A stretch of DNA of 53,683 bases from contig JAAYIC010000097.1 in NCBI GenBank assembly GCA_012735195.1, forward strand, positions 1-53,683. The letters run 5' to 3'. Shown piece after piece: positions 17,297 to 25,962 of this stretch. Source of the DNA: Bacillota bacterium (GTDB lineage: Bacteria > Bacillota > UBA4882 > UBA10575). The notes under the pieces are model-generated. The model was not told the origin of the DNA. It saw only the letters and a list, made by a program, of their open reading frames with translations, and ran no database searches. The position numbers were made by a program, and so were the translations under genes. The number at the start of each line of letters is the position of its first letter. Within the stretch, counting starts at the first letter, position 1.

Positions 17297-17965
17297 TCAT
17301 TCTCCCGCCGGCAACTCCTTTTTCCCCTGCAAACGGCCGGCAATATCCACTAAAACAATGGTCATTTCCGATAAGAAGTATAACCCGACCAGCGCCAGCA
17401 GGCCAATGCCTAAACCCATAAGGAGCGAAATAAGCCCGGCAAAGAAACCGCGGCCCGGCTCAATGAAGGGCAATATATATGCTGCTGTTTCCCCTGTAAA
17501 CCAAATAAGGACGGCGCTGGCAAGGCCGAGAAAAACGGAGATGACGGCGTAAAGGTCTCCCGCAAGTTTAAAGGAAGTGGCGATTATGGGGATAACGGCA
17601 TAGCCCGTTTCCGGCAGGTTCTCAATTTCCACCGCACGCAACCATAAAGTATGAACGCAGGCATACAAGAAGATGATCAACAAGACCTCGACAATAAAAC
17701 CGCCAATGATTATGCCGGCAGCCTCGCTATACCTGCTCATTTCAGAGATTAATACCCAGCCCCGCACCCAAAGGACCGCTCCGGTGATGGCCGTTGCAAC
17801 AGCAATGACCTTTAAAAACACCCCGTAGACCTTTTTAAAGAAGATCCCTTGCGAAAAGATCCTGATAATGTGGCGCATAAAGAGATACTTCTGCGCCTTT
17901 TCCCAGAATGTCACCGCCCGCTTGCCGAATTTCTCCACATTCTCTTTAGGTTGCAGATCACTCAT
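17297..17965 (-). CDS. integral membrane protein of unknown function
   Basis: Protein of 222 aa that I do not recognise. The first 40 residues are polar and basic (EKFGKRAVTFWEKAQKYLFMRHIIRIF), followed by about four hydrophobic segments: residues 45-70, 80-108, 125-158 and 172-205. The C-terminus is polar (DIAGRLQGKKELPAGE). It contains no metal-binding or catalytic motif that I can name. It stands alone, divergent from the Yej/Opp-type transporter, and could share its promoter region. It could be a stress-related or accessory membrane protein, but nothing supports a specific function. Confidence 0.65.
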   Translation of the reverse strand: MSDLQPKENVEKFGKRAVTFWEKAQKYLFMRHIIRIFSQGIFFKKVYGVFLKVIAVATAITGAVLWVRGWVLISEMSRYSEAAGIIIGGFIVEVLLIIFLYACVHTLWLRAVEIENLPETGYAVIPIIATSFKLAGDLYAVISVFLGLASAVLIWFTGETAAYILPFIEPGRGFFAGLISLLMGLGIGLLALVGLYFLSEMTIVLVDIAGRLQGKKELPAGE

Positions 17966-18128
17966 AACCTACCTCCATTTCCCAAGTTTTTATAGATTTA
18001 TAACATTATACCTGATCTCCCCGGCCATTGCAATCAACCAAGAGCGGTTGCCGGCGCCAACACCCTGCCTCTTTCCTCTCTTTGAAAAGGGTTTTCCCCA
18101 CTTCTGTCGAAAATATCTGAAAGTCTCT

Positions 18129-18156
18129 TTCTGTTCTGAAAGTTCTGTTCTGAAAG
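18129..18156. repeat. exact 14-bp tandem direct repeat upstream of the peptide-binding protein
   Basis: TTCTGTTCTGAAAG occurs twice head to tail (18129-18142, 18143-18156), with a partial third match (CTGAAAG) near 18117-18123. It ends about 22 nt before the start of the first transporter gene, so it lies in the 5' leader or promoter. Confidence 0.6.
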
Positions 18157-18178
18157 TTTTTGTGTTGGAGGGGATGGC

Positions 18179-19927
18179 ATGAAAAATAAAAGAGTTCTGC
18201 TCCTGATTGGCCTGCTGGTGGTAATTGCCGTAACCATATATATTTTGGCTTCCAAAGAACTCTTTGTTGCAAAACCCGGACCCGGCTCCGTAAAAACCGA
18301 TGAATTGACCTTGCACACCTCGGAGTTTCCCAAATCTTTCAACTACTATGTGAATAACTCAGTCGATGCCGCCCAGGTCTTTGACCTGGTTTATGCCACT
18401 CTGATGGAATTGGACGACAAAACCCTGGAATACCAACCGTTGATCGCGGAGTCCTGGAGTATCTCACCGGACCAAAAGGAGATTACAGTAAAAATAAACC
18501 CCGCCGCCGAATGGTCCGACGGCACCCCGATCACTGCCGAAGATGTGAAATTCACCTACGACGTGATCATGAACCCGGAGAACCTCACCTCAGTAATACG
18601 TATGTACTTGGGGCGGTTAAACCCTCCGGAGATCATCGACGAACGTACAGTTAAGTTTACTGCAAAGACGGTGCACTACAAGAACCTGGAGGTTGTCGCC
18701 GGGTTTAATATCCTGCCCAAGCATTTGATGGAGGGGAAGGACTTTAACAAGGAGTTTAATATGAGTCTCCCCGGGGGCAGCGGCCCTTATGACTTGACGG
18801 AAATAAAAGAAGGAAGGTATTATGTGCTGACCCGGAAGGAGAATTACTGGGCCGACCAGTTGCCCCACAGGCAGGGAACTTACAACTTCAAACGTATCCG
18901 GTTCCGGGTGATGAACCCGGTGGTGGCCTTTGAGGCTTTTAAGAAAGGCGAGTTTGATATATATACCGAGATCACCGCCAAGCGCTGGGTGAACGATACC
19001 GATAGCGAACACTTTGAGAAAAACTGGCTTGTCAAGCAGAAGATCTATAATTACGCCCCCCGGGGCTTTCAAGGACTGGCTTTGAACATGCGCCGGCCGT
19101 TGTTTCAAGATCTCCGGGTGCGCCGCGCCATAGCCCACCTCCTGAATAGAGAGTTGATCCTGGAGAAGATTATGTACGGTGAATATAAGCCTTTAACCTC
19201 GTACTGGCCTTATCTTTACGAAAAGGGCGAAAAGTCCAACCCGCTGATTGAATTCAACCCGGAACAGGCGAAAAGTTTGTTGCGGGAAGCCGGGTATGAC
19301 CGCCTGGACCAAACTGGCTATTTGGTGAACGAGACCGGCAGGCGCTTGGAGTTTTCCGTTGCCTATGTTAGTGAAGAATCGGAGAAGTTTTTAACCGTCT
19401 TTGTAGAAGACTGTAAAAATGCCGGTGTCAAAGTAAATCTGGAAAGGTACTCCTGGGCCACCCTCATCAAGAAGATGGATCAATACGACTTTGATGCGGT
19501 GATGATTGGCTGGAGCGGCACCCTTTTCCCCGATCCGGAACAGCTCTGGCATTCCCGCCACATCAATGAACCCGGCGGCAGCAACCTTCCGGCCTACCAA
19601 AACCCTGAAGTCGACCGGTTGATCGATTCCCTGCCGCCCATATATGACCCGGCAAAAAGGGCGGAGATCATCAAGAAGATTGACCGCATCATCTATCAGG
19701 ATGTGCCTTACCTCTTATTCTGGGAAGCCGATTACAGCAGGATTTTCTATAAGAACATCTTCGGCCGGCCGGAAACGGTCTTCTCCAAATACGGTTCGGG
19801 GATTATTAAGTATTGGTGGATTGACCCGGAAAAAGCTGAAAGATACCAGCGGGCTGTAAAAAGCCGGCAGGCCCTCCCAGCCGAACCGGTGGAAATCCAC
19901 TACCATGATTACGCAGGTGAGAATTGA
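18179..19927 (+). CDS. Yej/Opp-type oligopeptide ABC transporter substrate-binding protein
   Basis: SBP_bac_5 family binding protein of 582 aa for peptides or peptide-like compounds. Residues 1-25 form a single hydrophobic N-terminal segment without a lipobox, so it is anchored by an uncleaved helix or secreted. Family motifs include PLIAESWSISPDQKEITVKI, EWSDGTPITAEDVKFTYDVIM, GSGPYDLTEIKEG, RVMNPVVAFEAFKKGEFDIYTE and LRVRRAIAHLLNRELI. The FEAFKKGEFDIYTE pattern and the nature of the next permeases place it nearer YejA than OppA. First gene of a five-gene operon; its stop overlaps the next start (TGATG). Confidence 0.83.
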   Translation: MKNKRVLLLIGLLVVIAVTIYILASKELFVAKPGPGSVKTDELTLHTSEFPKSFNYYVNNSVDAAQVFDLVYATLMELDDKTLEYQPLIAESWSISPDQKEITVKINPAAEWSDGTPITAEDVKFTYDVIMNPENLTSVIRMYLGRLNPPEIIDERTVKFTAKTVHYKNLEVVAGFNILPKHLMEGKDFNKEFNMSLPGGSGPYDLTEIKEGRYYVLTRKENYWADQLPHRQGTYNFKRIRFRVMNPVVAFEAFKKGEFDIYTEITAKRWVNDTDSEHFEKNWLVKQKIYNYAPRGFQGLALNMRRPLFQDLRVRRAIAHLLNRELILEKIMYGEYKPLTSYWPYLYEKGEKSNPLIEFNPEQAKSLLREAGYDRLDQTGYLVNETGRRLEFSVAYVSEESEKFLTVFVEDCKNAGVKVNLERYSWATLIKKMDQYDFDAVMIGWSGTLFPDPEQLWHSRHINEPGGSNLPAYQNPEVDRLIDSLPPIYDPAKRAEIIKKIDRIIYQDVPYLLFWEADYSRIFYKNIFGRPETVFSKYGSGIIKYWWIDPEKAERYQRAVKSRQALPAEPVEIHYHDYAGEN

Positions 19928-20955
19928 TGTGGGCCTATTTTCTCAAACGCACGTTTTTGATTCTCCCGACCCTCATCGGGATCACCCTGGTTTCTTTCTT
20001 AATCATGCAGATGGTCCCGGGAGGACCGGTGGAACAGGCCTTGCAGCGCATGAAGATGGCGGCGCAAAGCGAAGGCGGGCCGGGTTTCGGCGGCGCCCTG
20101 CAAACAGCCATCACCAGCGCGGAATTGGAGAACATCAAGAAATATTACGGTTTTGACCAACCGGTGTTGACCAGGTATTTCCGGTGGTTTAAGAACCTGC
20201 TCCGCTTTGACCTGGGAACATCCTACACCTACGAAAAGCCGGTACTGGAAGTGATTGCCAGCCGGATCCCGGTCTCTTTGACCTTTGGCATAACAGGGCT
20301 CTTCCTGACTTATCTCGTCTGCATCCCGCTGGGGATAAAAAAAGCCCTCAAACACGGAGAAGCCTACGACCACTGGACCAGTCTCCTGGTTTTCTTGGGC
20401 TACTCCATCCCTGCTTTTGCCTTGGGTGTGCTCTTAATCGTTTTTCTGGCGGGCGGCAGCTTTTTGGCGCTCTTCCCCACAAGCGGGTTTATCTCCGATG
20501 ATTTCGAGAGCCTGACTTTCCTCGGGAAGGTCCTGGACATCCTCCACCACATGTTTTTGCCGCTGGTCTGCTATACAATCGGCGGATTTGCCACTTTGAC
20601 GCTGCTGATGAAGAACTCTTTAATGGAAGAATTGAACAAGGATTATATCCGGACCGCCCTGGCCAAAGGCCTCACTTACCGCCAGGCGGTCTTCAGGCAC
20701 GGTTTGCGTAATGCCCTGATCCCGATTGCCACCAATATCGGGATGATTATTGGGGTGATCCTTTCCGGGTCTTTCTTGATCGAAACAATCTTCACCATTG
20801 ACGGGATGGGGCTTCTGGGTTACCAGTCCATTGTGAACCGGGATTATCCGGTGGCCCTGGGGTTGCTGGTCATCTCCAGCCTGCTGATGCTGGTCGGGCG
20901 GATCATTTCCGACTTCTGCCTGGTCCTGGTTGACCCCAGGATCCGGTTTAGATAA
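19927..20955 (+). CDS. Yej/Opp-type peptide ABC transporter permease (first)
   Basis: Inner channel subunit of 342 aa, DppB/OppB/YejB class. It starts MWAYFLKRTFLILPTLIGITLVSFLIMQMVPGGPVEQ, has an insert with a Gln/Gly-rich stretch near residue 50 typical of YejB, and carries the cytoplasmic EAA-loop sequence YIRTALAKGLTYRQAVFRHGLRNALIPI. The C-terminus LVGRIISDFCLVLVDPRIRF is canonical. ATG 19927 overlaps the preceding stop. A 124-bp spacer, unusually long for this operon, separates it from the next permease and contains a short GGCC hairpin. Confidence 0.87.
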   Translation: MWAYFLKRTFLILPTLIGITLVSFLIMQMVPGGPVEQALQRMKMAAQSEGGPGFGGALQTAITSAELENIKKYYGFDQPVLTRYFRWFKNLLRFDLGTSYTYEKPVLEVIASRIPVSLTFGITGLFLTYLVCIPLGIKKALKHGEAYDHWTSLLVFLGYSIPAFALGVLLIVFLAGGSFLALFPTSGFISDDFESLTFLGKVLDILHHMFLPLVCYTIGGFATLTLLMKNSLMEELNKDYIRTALAKGLTYRQAVFRHGLRNALIPIATNIGMIIGVILSGSFLIETIFTIDGMGLLGYQSIVNRDYPVALGLLVISSLLMLVGRIISDFCLVLVDPRIRFR

Positions 20956-21079
20956 ACCTTGTTTTCTGCAAACCGCGGTACAGGGTCCCGCCTGGAATGA
21001 CGAGACCGGTCATACCCGTACATCAATATGCGCCTGATTTACCACAGCCGGCCATTCCGGCCATTGGAGGTGGCAGAAA

Positions 21080-22120
21080 ATTTTCCGGTTTTCTCCAGTT
21101 ACGCGCAGGCGAATACAGAAATTTAAGCAAATAAAACGGGCCTACTATTCCCTGATCATCCTTTTGGTGACCTATTTCATCTCCCTTTTTGCCAATTTTA
21201 TCGCCAATGACCAACCGCTTTTAGTCAGGTACGAAGGGAAATATTTCTTTCCGGTACTCCGTTTTTATGACGGAAGTCATTTTGGGATGGACCCGGCTGA
21301 AAAGCCCAATTATAAAGAGATGAACCGGTCGCCCGCCTTTGCGAAAGGCACCGGCAATTTCATGGTCTTTCCCCTGGTTCCTTACGGCCCCAACGAAACC
21401 ATCCGCGATTTGCCGGGCAACCCGCCGACGCCGCCCACGGCCAAAAACATCCTTGGCACCGATGACCGGGGGCGGGATATCTTCACCCGGTTGCTTTACG
21501 GATACCGGATCAGTTTCAGTTTCGCCCTTCTGATCACTGTCTGCAGTATGACCCTGGGGGTGATCATCGGCGGGCTCCAAGGTTATATCCGGGGCTGGTT
21601 CGACCTGACCATGCAGCGGGTAATCGAGATCTTTTCCACCATGCCCTTTCTCTATATTGTCATTATTATCGGCAGCTCTTTGGGTACGGGCTTTTTAACC
21701 CTGCTCTTGATCTTTATCGTCTTTGACTGGATTGGAATCTCCTATTTCATGCGTGCTGAATTCTTGCGCCTGCGGGAGGTCCAGTTTATTGAAGCCGCCC
21801 GGGCGCTGGGGGTCAGTGATTGGCAGATCATGTTCCGGCATATGCTACCCAACGCCCTGACACCGATTATTACTTTTTTCCCTTTCAACTTAATCGGGGG
21901 CATCGGTTCCCTGTCGGCCCTGGACTTTTTGGGGTTCGGTCTCCCGGCGCCAACCCCCAGTTGGGGCGAGCTGATGCGGCAAGGAATGAACAATATCTTC
22001 TCCTACTGGCTTTCCCTCTTTCCGGTACTGGCCTTATCCCTGGTTTTGCTCTTGATTGCCTTCGTGGGGGAAGGGGTGCGGCAGGCCTTTGACCCCAAAG
22101 AATACCAGAGGATGGAGTAA
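21080..22120 (+). CDS. Yej/Opp-type peptide ABC transporter permease (second), probable ATT start
   Basis: YejE/DppC-class permease. The first standard start in frame is a TTG at 21164, which would delete half of the first membrane helix. The frame is open back to 21038, and family alignment from memory (YejE begins with an LSPVNQARW-like segment) fits IFRFSPVTRRRIQKF, encoded from an ATT at 21080. That ATT lies 7 nt after GGAGGTGG (21066-21073), and no ATG/GTG/TTG lies between. From ATT the protein is 346 aa. Motifs: IANDQPLLVRYEGKYFFP, LGTDDRGRDIFTRLLYG, the EAA loop FIEAARALGVSDWQIMFRHMLPNAL, and the FDPKEY end. The gene ends 2 nt before the ATPase gene. Confidence 0.85.
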   Translation: MFRFSPVTRRRIQKFKQIKRAYYSLIILLVTYFISLFANFIANDQPLLVRYEGKYFFPVLRFYDGSHFGMDPAEKPNYKEMNRSPAFAKGTGNFMVFPLVPYGPNETIRDLPGNPPTPPTAKNILGTDDRGRDIFTRLLYGYRISFSFALLITVCSMTLGVIIGGLQGYIRGWFDLTMQRVIEIFSTMPFLYIVIIIGSSLGTGFLTLLLIFIVFDWIGISYFMRAEFLRLREVQFIEAARALGVSDWQIMFRHMLPNALTPIITFFPFNLIGGIGSLSALDFLGFGLPAPTPSWGELMRQGMNNIFSYWLSLFPVLALSLVLLLIAFVGEGVRQAFDPKEYQRME

Positions 22121-22122
22121 AG

Positions 22123-23136
22123 ATGGAAACAGCGCTTTTGGAAGTGAAGAACCTGGCGGTACATTTCCAGACCCCCGGTTCCTCCGGGGGCCCCGGTGGG
22201 GTAAACAAGGCCGTCGACGGCGTTTCTTTCCAGGTCTTTCCCGGCGAAACCTTCGGGCTGGTGGGCGAGTCGGGCTGCGGGAAATCGGTTACCGCCTTGT
22301 CCCTTTTAAAACTCCTACCCACGCCGCCTGCGATCCTGGCGGGCGGGGAAGTAATCTACCGGCCGGAAGGGAGACGACCGGAAAAGGACCTCTGGCAACT
22401 TGACCATGAGGACTTGATTAAACTCCGCGGAAAAGAGATCAGCCTGATCTTTCAGGAACCGATGACCAGTCTTAACCCGGTGATGAAGATCGGCCGGCAG
22501 ATCGGTGAAGTGTTGCGCATCCATTCCGCAGAAAAAGCGCCAACCCCGGAAGAAATCCGCCGGGAGGTCCTGGCAATGCTGGACCGGGTGGGCATCCACC
22601 ACCCGGAGCGGGCTTATGAGGCTTATCCCCATGAGCTCTCCGGCGGGATGCGGCAGCGGGCGATGATCGCCATGGCCCTGATTTGCCAGCCAAAGCTGGT
22701 GATTGCCGACGAGCCCACCACCGCGTTGGATGTGACGATTCAAGCACAGATCTTAGAATTGCTGAAAGAACTCCAGATCTCCTACCACCTGTCGCTTCTT
22801 CTCATCACCCATAATTTGGGGATCATCGCCGAAACCGCCCATCGCGTGGCTGTGATGTACATGGGCCGCATCGTGGAGTTGGCTCCGGTCAAAGAGTTAT
22901 TCCATAACCCCCTGCACCCGTATACCCTGGGTCTGCTTTCCTCCATCCCCCGGTTGGACAGGGAAGGGGAGTTAAAGGCGATCCCGGGGATGGTTCCCAA
23001 TCCCTTGCACCTTCCCGCCGGCTGTTACTTCGCTCCGCGTTGCCCCAGGGTGATGGAGGTTTGTCATAAAGAATACCCTTTGCCACGGGAAGCCGCCCCC
23101 GGTCATACCGTCGCTTGTTGGCTGCAGGAGAAGTAA
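22123..23136 (+). CDS. peptide ABC transporter ATP-binding protein, OppD/DppD type
   Basis: Nucleotide-binding subunit of 337 aa. Walker [17 protein letters not shown] is near residue 45, the Q-loop [14 protein letters not shown] near 110, the ABC signature [15 protein letters not shown] near 170, and Walker [19 protein letters not shown] near 190. The C-terminal oligopeptide extension contains the cysteine cluster [20 protein letters not shown], which in DppD-type proteins can hold a [4Fe-4S] cluster. Start 2 nt after the permease stop. In proteobacterial Yej systems the two ATPases are fused into one YejF; here they are separate genes. Confidence 0.9.
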   Translation: METALLEVKNLAVHFQTPGSSGGPGGVNKAVDGVSFQVFPGETFGLVGESGCGKSVTALSLLKLLPTPPAILAGGEVIYRPEGRRPEKDLWQLDHEDLIKLRGKEISLIFQEPMTSLNPVMKIGRQIGEVLRIHSAEKAPTPEEIRREVLAMLDRVGIHHPERAYEAYPHELSGGMRQRAMIAMALICQPKLVIADEPTTALDVTIQAQILELLKELQISYHLSLLLITHNLGIIAETAHRVAVMYMGRIVELAPVKELFHNPLHPYTLGLLSSIPRLDREGELKAIPGMVPNPLHLPAGCYFAPRCPRVMEVCHKEYPLPREAAPGHTVACWLQEK

Positions 23137-23139
23137 AGG

Positions 23140-24114
23140 ATGGTTATAGAAATGGCGAATCTCCTTGAAGTCAAGGATCTGAAGAAATATTTCCCGGTCC
23201 GCTCCGGCATGCCGGGGTTCGGGCAGAAATGGCTGAAGGCCGTTGACCGGGTGAGTTTTACCATTGCCCCTGGAGAAACCCTCGGCCTGGTGGGTGAGTC
23301 CGGCTGCGGCAAGACCACTGTCGGCCGGAGTATTTTACGGTTGACCAAACCCACAGGCGGCCGGGTCTTTTTCCGCGGTACGGAGCTTACTGCTTTAAAC
23401 GGGAGGAAACTCCGGCCCTTCCGGCCGAAAATGCAAATTGTCTTCCAGGACCCTTACTCCTCCCTTAACCCCCGGATGATAGTCCTGGATCTGGTGGGCG
23501 AGGGCCTGCAGGGCGTAAACCCGCAAAAGAAAAAGGATTTGGTAGTTGCGGTTTTGGAGCGGGTCGGTCTCTCCCCGGAGATCTTATACCACTACCCCCA
23601 TGAATTCTCCGGGGGCCAACGGCAGAGAATCGCCATTGCCCGGGCGATTGTCCTCCAGCCGGAACTGCTCGTCTGTGATGAAGCCGTCTCCGCGCTGGAT
23701 GTCTCCATCCAGGCCCAGATCATCAACCTCTTGATAAAATTACGCCAGGAAATGAAGATAGCCTACCTCTTTATCTCCCATGACCTGGCGGTGGTGAAGC
23801 ATATCTCCCACCGGGTCGCCGTAATGTATCTGGGCCAGATCATGGAGATTGCCCCCACCGGGAGGTTATTTGCCAATCCCCTGCACCCCTACACCAAAGC
23901 CTTATTGGCGGCCGTCCCTGTTCCGGATCCGGAGTTTAAACGGGAACGCCTGCTTTTATCCGGTGAAGCCAGAAGGGGGACAGATATGGATGAAGGTTGC
24001 CGTTTTGCCCCGCGTTGCCCCTATGCGGAGAACCGTTGCCACCGGGAGGAGCCGCCGTTGGTTGCCGTCGGCGACGGGCGCCAGGTAAAGTGTTTCCTGG
24101 TGAAGAGCAAATAA
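23140..24114 (+). CDS. peptide ABC transporter ATP-binding protein, OppF/DppF type
   Basis: Second nucleotide-binding subunit, 324 aa, starting 3 nt after the OppD-type gene. Walker [17 protein letters not shown] near residue 51, Q-loop IVFQDPYSSLNPRM near 105, signature FSGGQRQRIAIARAI near 155, Walker B LLVCDEAVSALDVSIQAQ near 175, and the C-terminal CRFAPRCPYAENRCHREEPPL cysteine cluster are all present. An ATG four codons in (MANLLEVKDLKKYFPV) is an alternative start. It completes the importer; a 27-nt palindrome lies 80 nt downstream. Confidence 0.9.
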   Translation: MVIEMANLLEVKDLKKYFPVRSGMPGFGQKWLKAVDRVSFTIAPGETLGLVGESGCGKTTVGRSILRLTKPTGGRVFFRGTELTALNGRKLRPFRPKMQIVFQDPYSSLNPRMIVLDLVGEGLQGVNPQKKKDLVVAVLERVGLSPEILYHYPHEFSGGQRQRIAIARAIVLQPELLVCDEAVSALDVSIQAQIINLLIKLRQEMKIAYLFISHDLAVVKHISHRVAVMYLGQIMEIAPTGRLFANPLHPYTKALLAAVPVPDPEFKRERLLLSGEARRGTDMDEGCRFAPRCPYAENRCHREEPPLVAVGDGRQVKCFLVKSK

Positions 24115-24193
24115 CAGACTAGTGCGGTTTCTGGCTTGCCGTGTAGCAGCCTCCGGCCTCCAGCCCGCCGGATTCAGACCCACTTGCTATAGG

Positions 24194-24220
24194 CAAGAAT
24201 GCTCAGACTGAGCATTCTTG
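24194..24220. terminator. 27-nt palindrome after the peptide transporter operon
   Basis: CAAGAATGCTCAG and CTGAGCATTCTTG flank a single central A. The tight stem would end the plus-strand operon or stabilise its 3' end, but the T-run is poor (TATAAAG on plus), so a protein-binding palindrome is the alternative. Confidence 0.5.
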
Positions 24221-24247
24221 TATAAAGATTCATGCTTGGCAAAATTT

Positions 24248-24442
24248 CTAAGCGATCCAGCCGATCTTATTCCCGTGCGCATCGATGATATAACCGTTAT
24301 TTGCCTCTCCGATTAAGCTGCCCGAGTATGTCAGGATTTTACCGTCCGTGTAATACCCCACCTTTGACCCGTTGACATCTATAATTATGCCGGAACTGCT
24401 GATCTCGCCAAAAAGCTGGTTGTTAATATAGACCTTTTTCAT
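24248..24442 (-). CDS. small beta-repeat protein (possible 4-fold beta-flower type)
   Basis: Small protein of 64 aa from an ATG following GGTGGGAG; a longer in-frame reading to 24613 would cover an unlikely N-terminus. It is made of short repeated strands with a pattern of Ile/Gly-turn-Gly-Tyr: YINNQLFGEISSSG, IIIDVNGSKVGYYTDG, KILTYSGSLIGEANNG and YIIDAHGNKIGWIA, each about 15 residues. That four-unit layout suggests a small symmetric beta-fold like the 4-fold beta-flower family; this is a judgement by eye. It has no signal peptide or cysteine. Function unknown. Confidence 0.55.
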   Translation of the reverse strand: MKKVYINNQLFGEISSSGIIIDVNGSKVGYYTDGKILTYSGSLIGEANNGYIIDAHGNKIGWIA

Positions 24443-24573
24443 CTCCCACCGCTCACCCCTTTTCTCCTTATTCGCGGTCGTGCAGGAGAAGGGCTTTCTA
24501 TCTCTTGACGCTTTCCCTATTTTTTTCATTAATAGTATACTATTACCACAAAGAAAAGTAAAGGGTTCCAGGA

Positions 24574-24603
24574 AAAACAAAAAAACGGCTTTTCGCCGTT
24601 TTT
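24574..24603 (-). terminator. intrinsic terminator of the sugar-kinase gene
   Basis: AAAAAACGGC (24579-24588) and GCCGTTTTTT (24594-24603) form a hairpin with A and T runs. On the minus strand it lies about 28 nt after the kinase stop and ends in a U-run. Confidence 0.8.
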
Positions 24604-24630
24604 TCAATTTCATCCGGTACCGGGGTCTTA

Positions 24631-25710
24631 TTAACGCTTGACGCGGGCATTTCCCTCCCAGATACTCCAGACTTGCTCTTCATCGGCAGGCTGGATATAA
24701 TCGGTGAGGAAGGTGGTGGCCATGGCCCCGGTCGCCCAGGCAAACTGGACCCACTTCTCCGCTTCCCAACCCCTTAAGATGGCATAGAGTAATCCACCGA
24801 CAAAGGCATCGCCGCCCCCGATCCGGTCGAGCACAGTAATCGGCCGGGGTTCCACAATATGCCAGTTATCCCCTTCCGACAGAATGGCCCCCCAAAGGTG
24901 GCTGTTGACGCTGATGACCTCACGGAGGGTATTGGCAAAGACAGATGTGTGGGGGAAAGCCTTTTTCGCCCGGCCGATCATCTCCTTAAAGCTCTCAATC
25001 TTTGCGGCCAGATCCTTTCCGCCGGCTTCCGGTCCTTCCAAGCCCAAGGCCAGTTGGAAATCTTCTTCATTGCCGATGAGGATATCGGCGTTCCCGGCAA
25101 TCTCTGTAAAGACTTGGCGCAGTTCCTCCTCGCGATTCTCCCAGAAAGATGCCCGGTAGTTAAGATCAAAGGAGATCCGGGTCTCGTATTTCTTGGCGGC
25201 GCGCGCCAGTTCCAGGCAGAAAGTGCTGGTTTCCGGGGACAAAGCGGCGATCAGACCGGAGATGTGCACGATCTGCGCGCCTTCCTGCCCAAAAATCCGC
25301 TCAAGATCAAAATCTTTCACACTAAGGGTACGGCCGACTTCCCCCGCACGGTCATTATATACTCTGGGACCCCGGAGGCCGTAGCCGCTATCGGCGATAT
25401 TGAACTGATGGCGGTAACCCCAGGGACCCCCTTGCGGTACTTCCGGCCCCTCATACTCCATATTCCTGCTTCTCAGGTTGCTCTTGATCATTTGGGCAAT
25501 GGGGCTTCCTTTCACAAAAGTCGTCAAGACTTTAACCGGAAGACCAAGATAAGAAGAGACGCTGGCAACATTGGTTTCAGCGCTGGTAACGTGCATGAGG
25601 AAAGTATCACTGCAATGCACCGGCTGCCCATAAAGGGGAGTAATGCGCACCCCCATGCTGGTCGGAACAACCAGTGCGTATTTGGCATCTTTGCGTAGTT
25701 TTATCCCCAT
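24631..25710 (-). CDS. PfkB-family sugar kinase (2-keto-3-deoxygluconate kinase type)
   Basis: Ribokinase-fold kinase of 359 aa. The C-terminal PfkB signature DRIGGGDAFVGGLLYAIL begins near residue 295, with Asp301 the catalytic base and the GGGD anion hole. The N-terminal part, with TFLMHVTSAETNVASVSSYLG and the SFDLNYRASFWEN motif near residue 178, resembles KDG kinases, which phosphorylate 2-keto-3-deoxygluconate in uronate and pectin breakdown. No KDPG aldolase or uronate gene is adjacent, so the substrate is uncertain. It is divergent from the redox operon and followed by its own terminator. Confidence 0.8.
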   Translation of the reverse strand: MGIKLRKDAKYALVVPTSMGVRITPLYGQPVHCSDTFLMHVTSAETNVASVSSYLGLPVKVLTTFVKGSPIAQMIKSNLRSRNMEYEGPEVPQGGPWGYRHQFNIADSGYGLRGPRVYNDRAGEVGRTLSVKDFDLERIFGQEGAQIVHISGLIAALSPETSTFCLELARAAKKYETRISFDLNYRASFWENREEELRQVFTEIAGNADILIGNEEDFQLALGLEGPEAGGKDLAAKIESFKEMIGRAKKAFPHTSVFANTLREVISVNSHLWGAILSEGDNWHIVEPRPITVLDRIGGGDAFVGGLLYAILRGWEAEKWVQFAWATGAMATTFLTDYIQPADEEQVWSIWEGNARVKR

Positions 25711-25807
25711 GAAGAAATCCTCCTTCTCCGTTGTTCTTCATTAATGTGATGTTTTTCCTCTTATATCTTAATACATTTTCATTACAAAATCCATAGAAAA
25801 ACCGGAA

Positions 25808-25837
25808 TTGACAGGTTTCTCATTTTTCTGATATATT
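25808..25837 (+). promoter_or_regulatory. promoter of the redox operon
   Basis: Consensus -35 TTGACA (25808-25813) and -10 TATATT (25832-25837) with an 18-bp spacer lie about 125 nt before the histidine-kinase gene. No other promoter of this quality is seen before the end of the thioredoxin-reductase gene. Confidence 0.7.
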
Positions 25838-25962
25838 TAACATAAATAATATATTTAGCATTATAAGATTCATGAAGATGCCGGTGGCGACGAAGATCCT
25901 TTACAAGTTGACCGGAGGGTGGGATATGCTTGCGTCGCCCATCTTTTAGCAGGAGAAAAAAA

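Noticed and set aside
24859-25698. Long plus-strand open frame (279 codons) opposite the sugar kinase
   Set aside because: It has no ribosome site or recognisable motif and lies wholly antisense to a gene with clear PfkB motifs.
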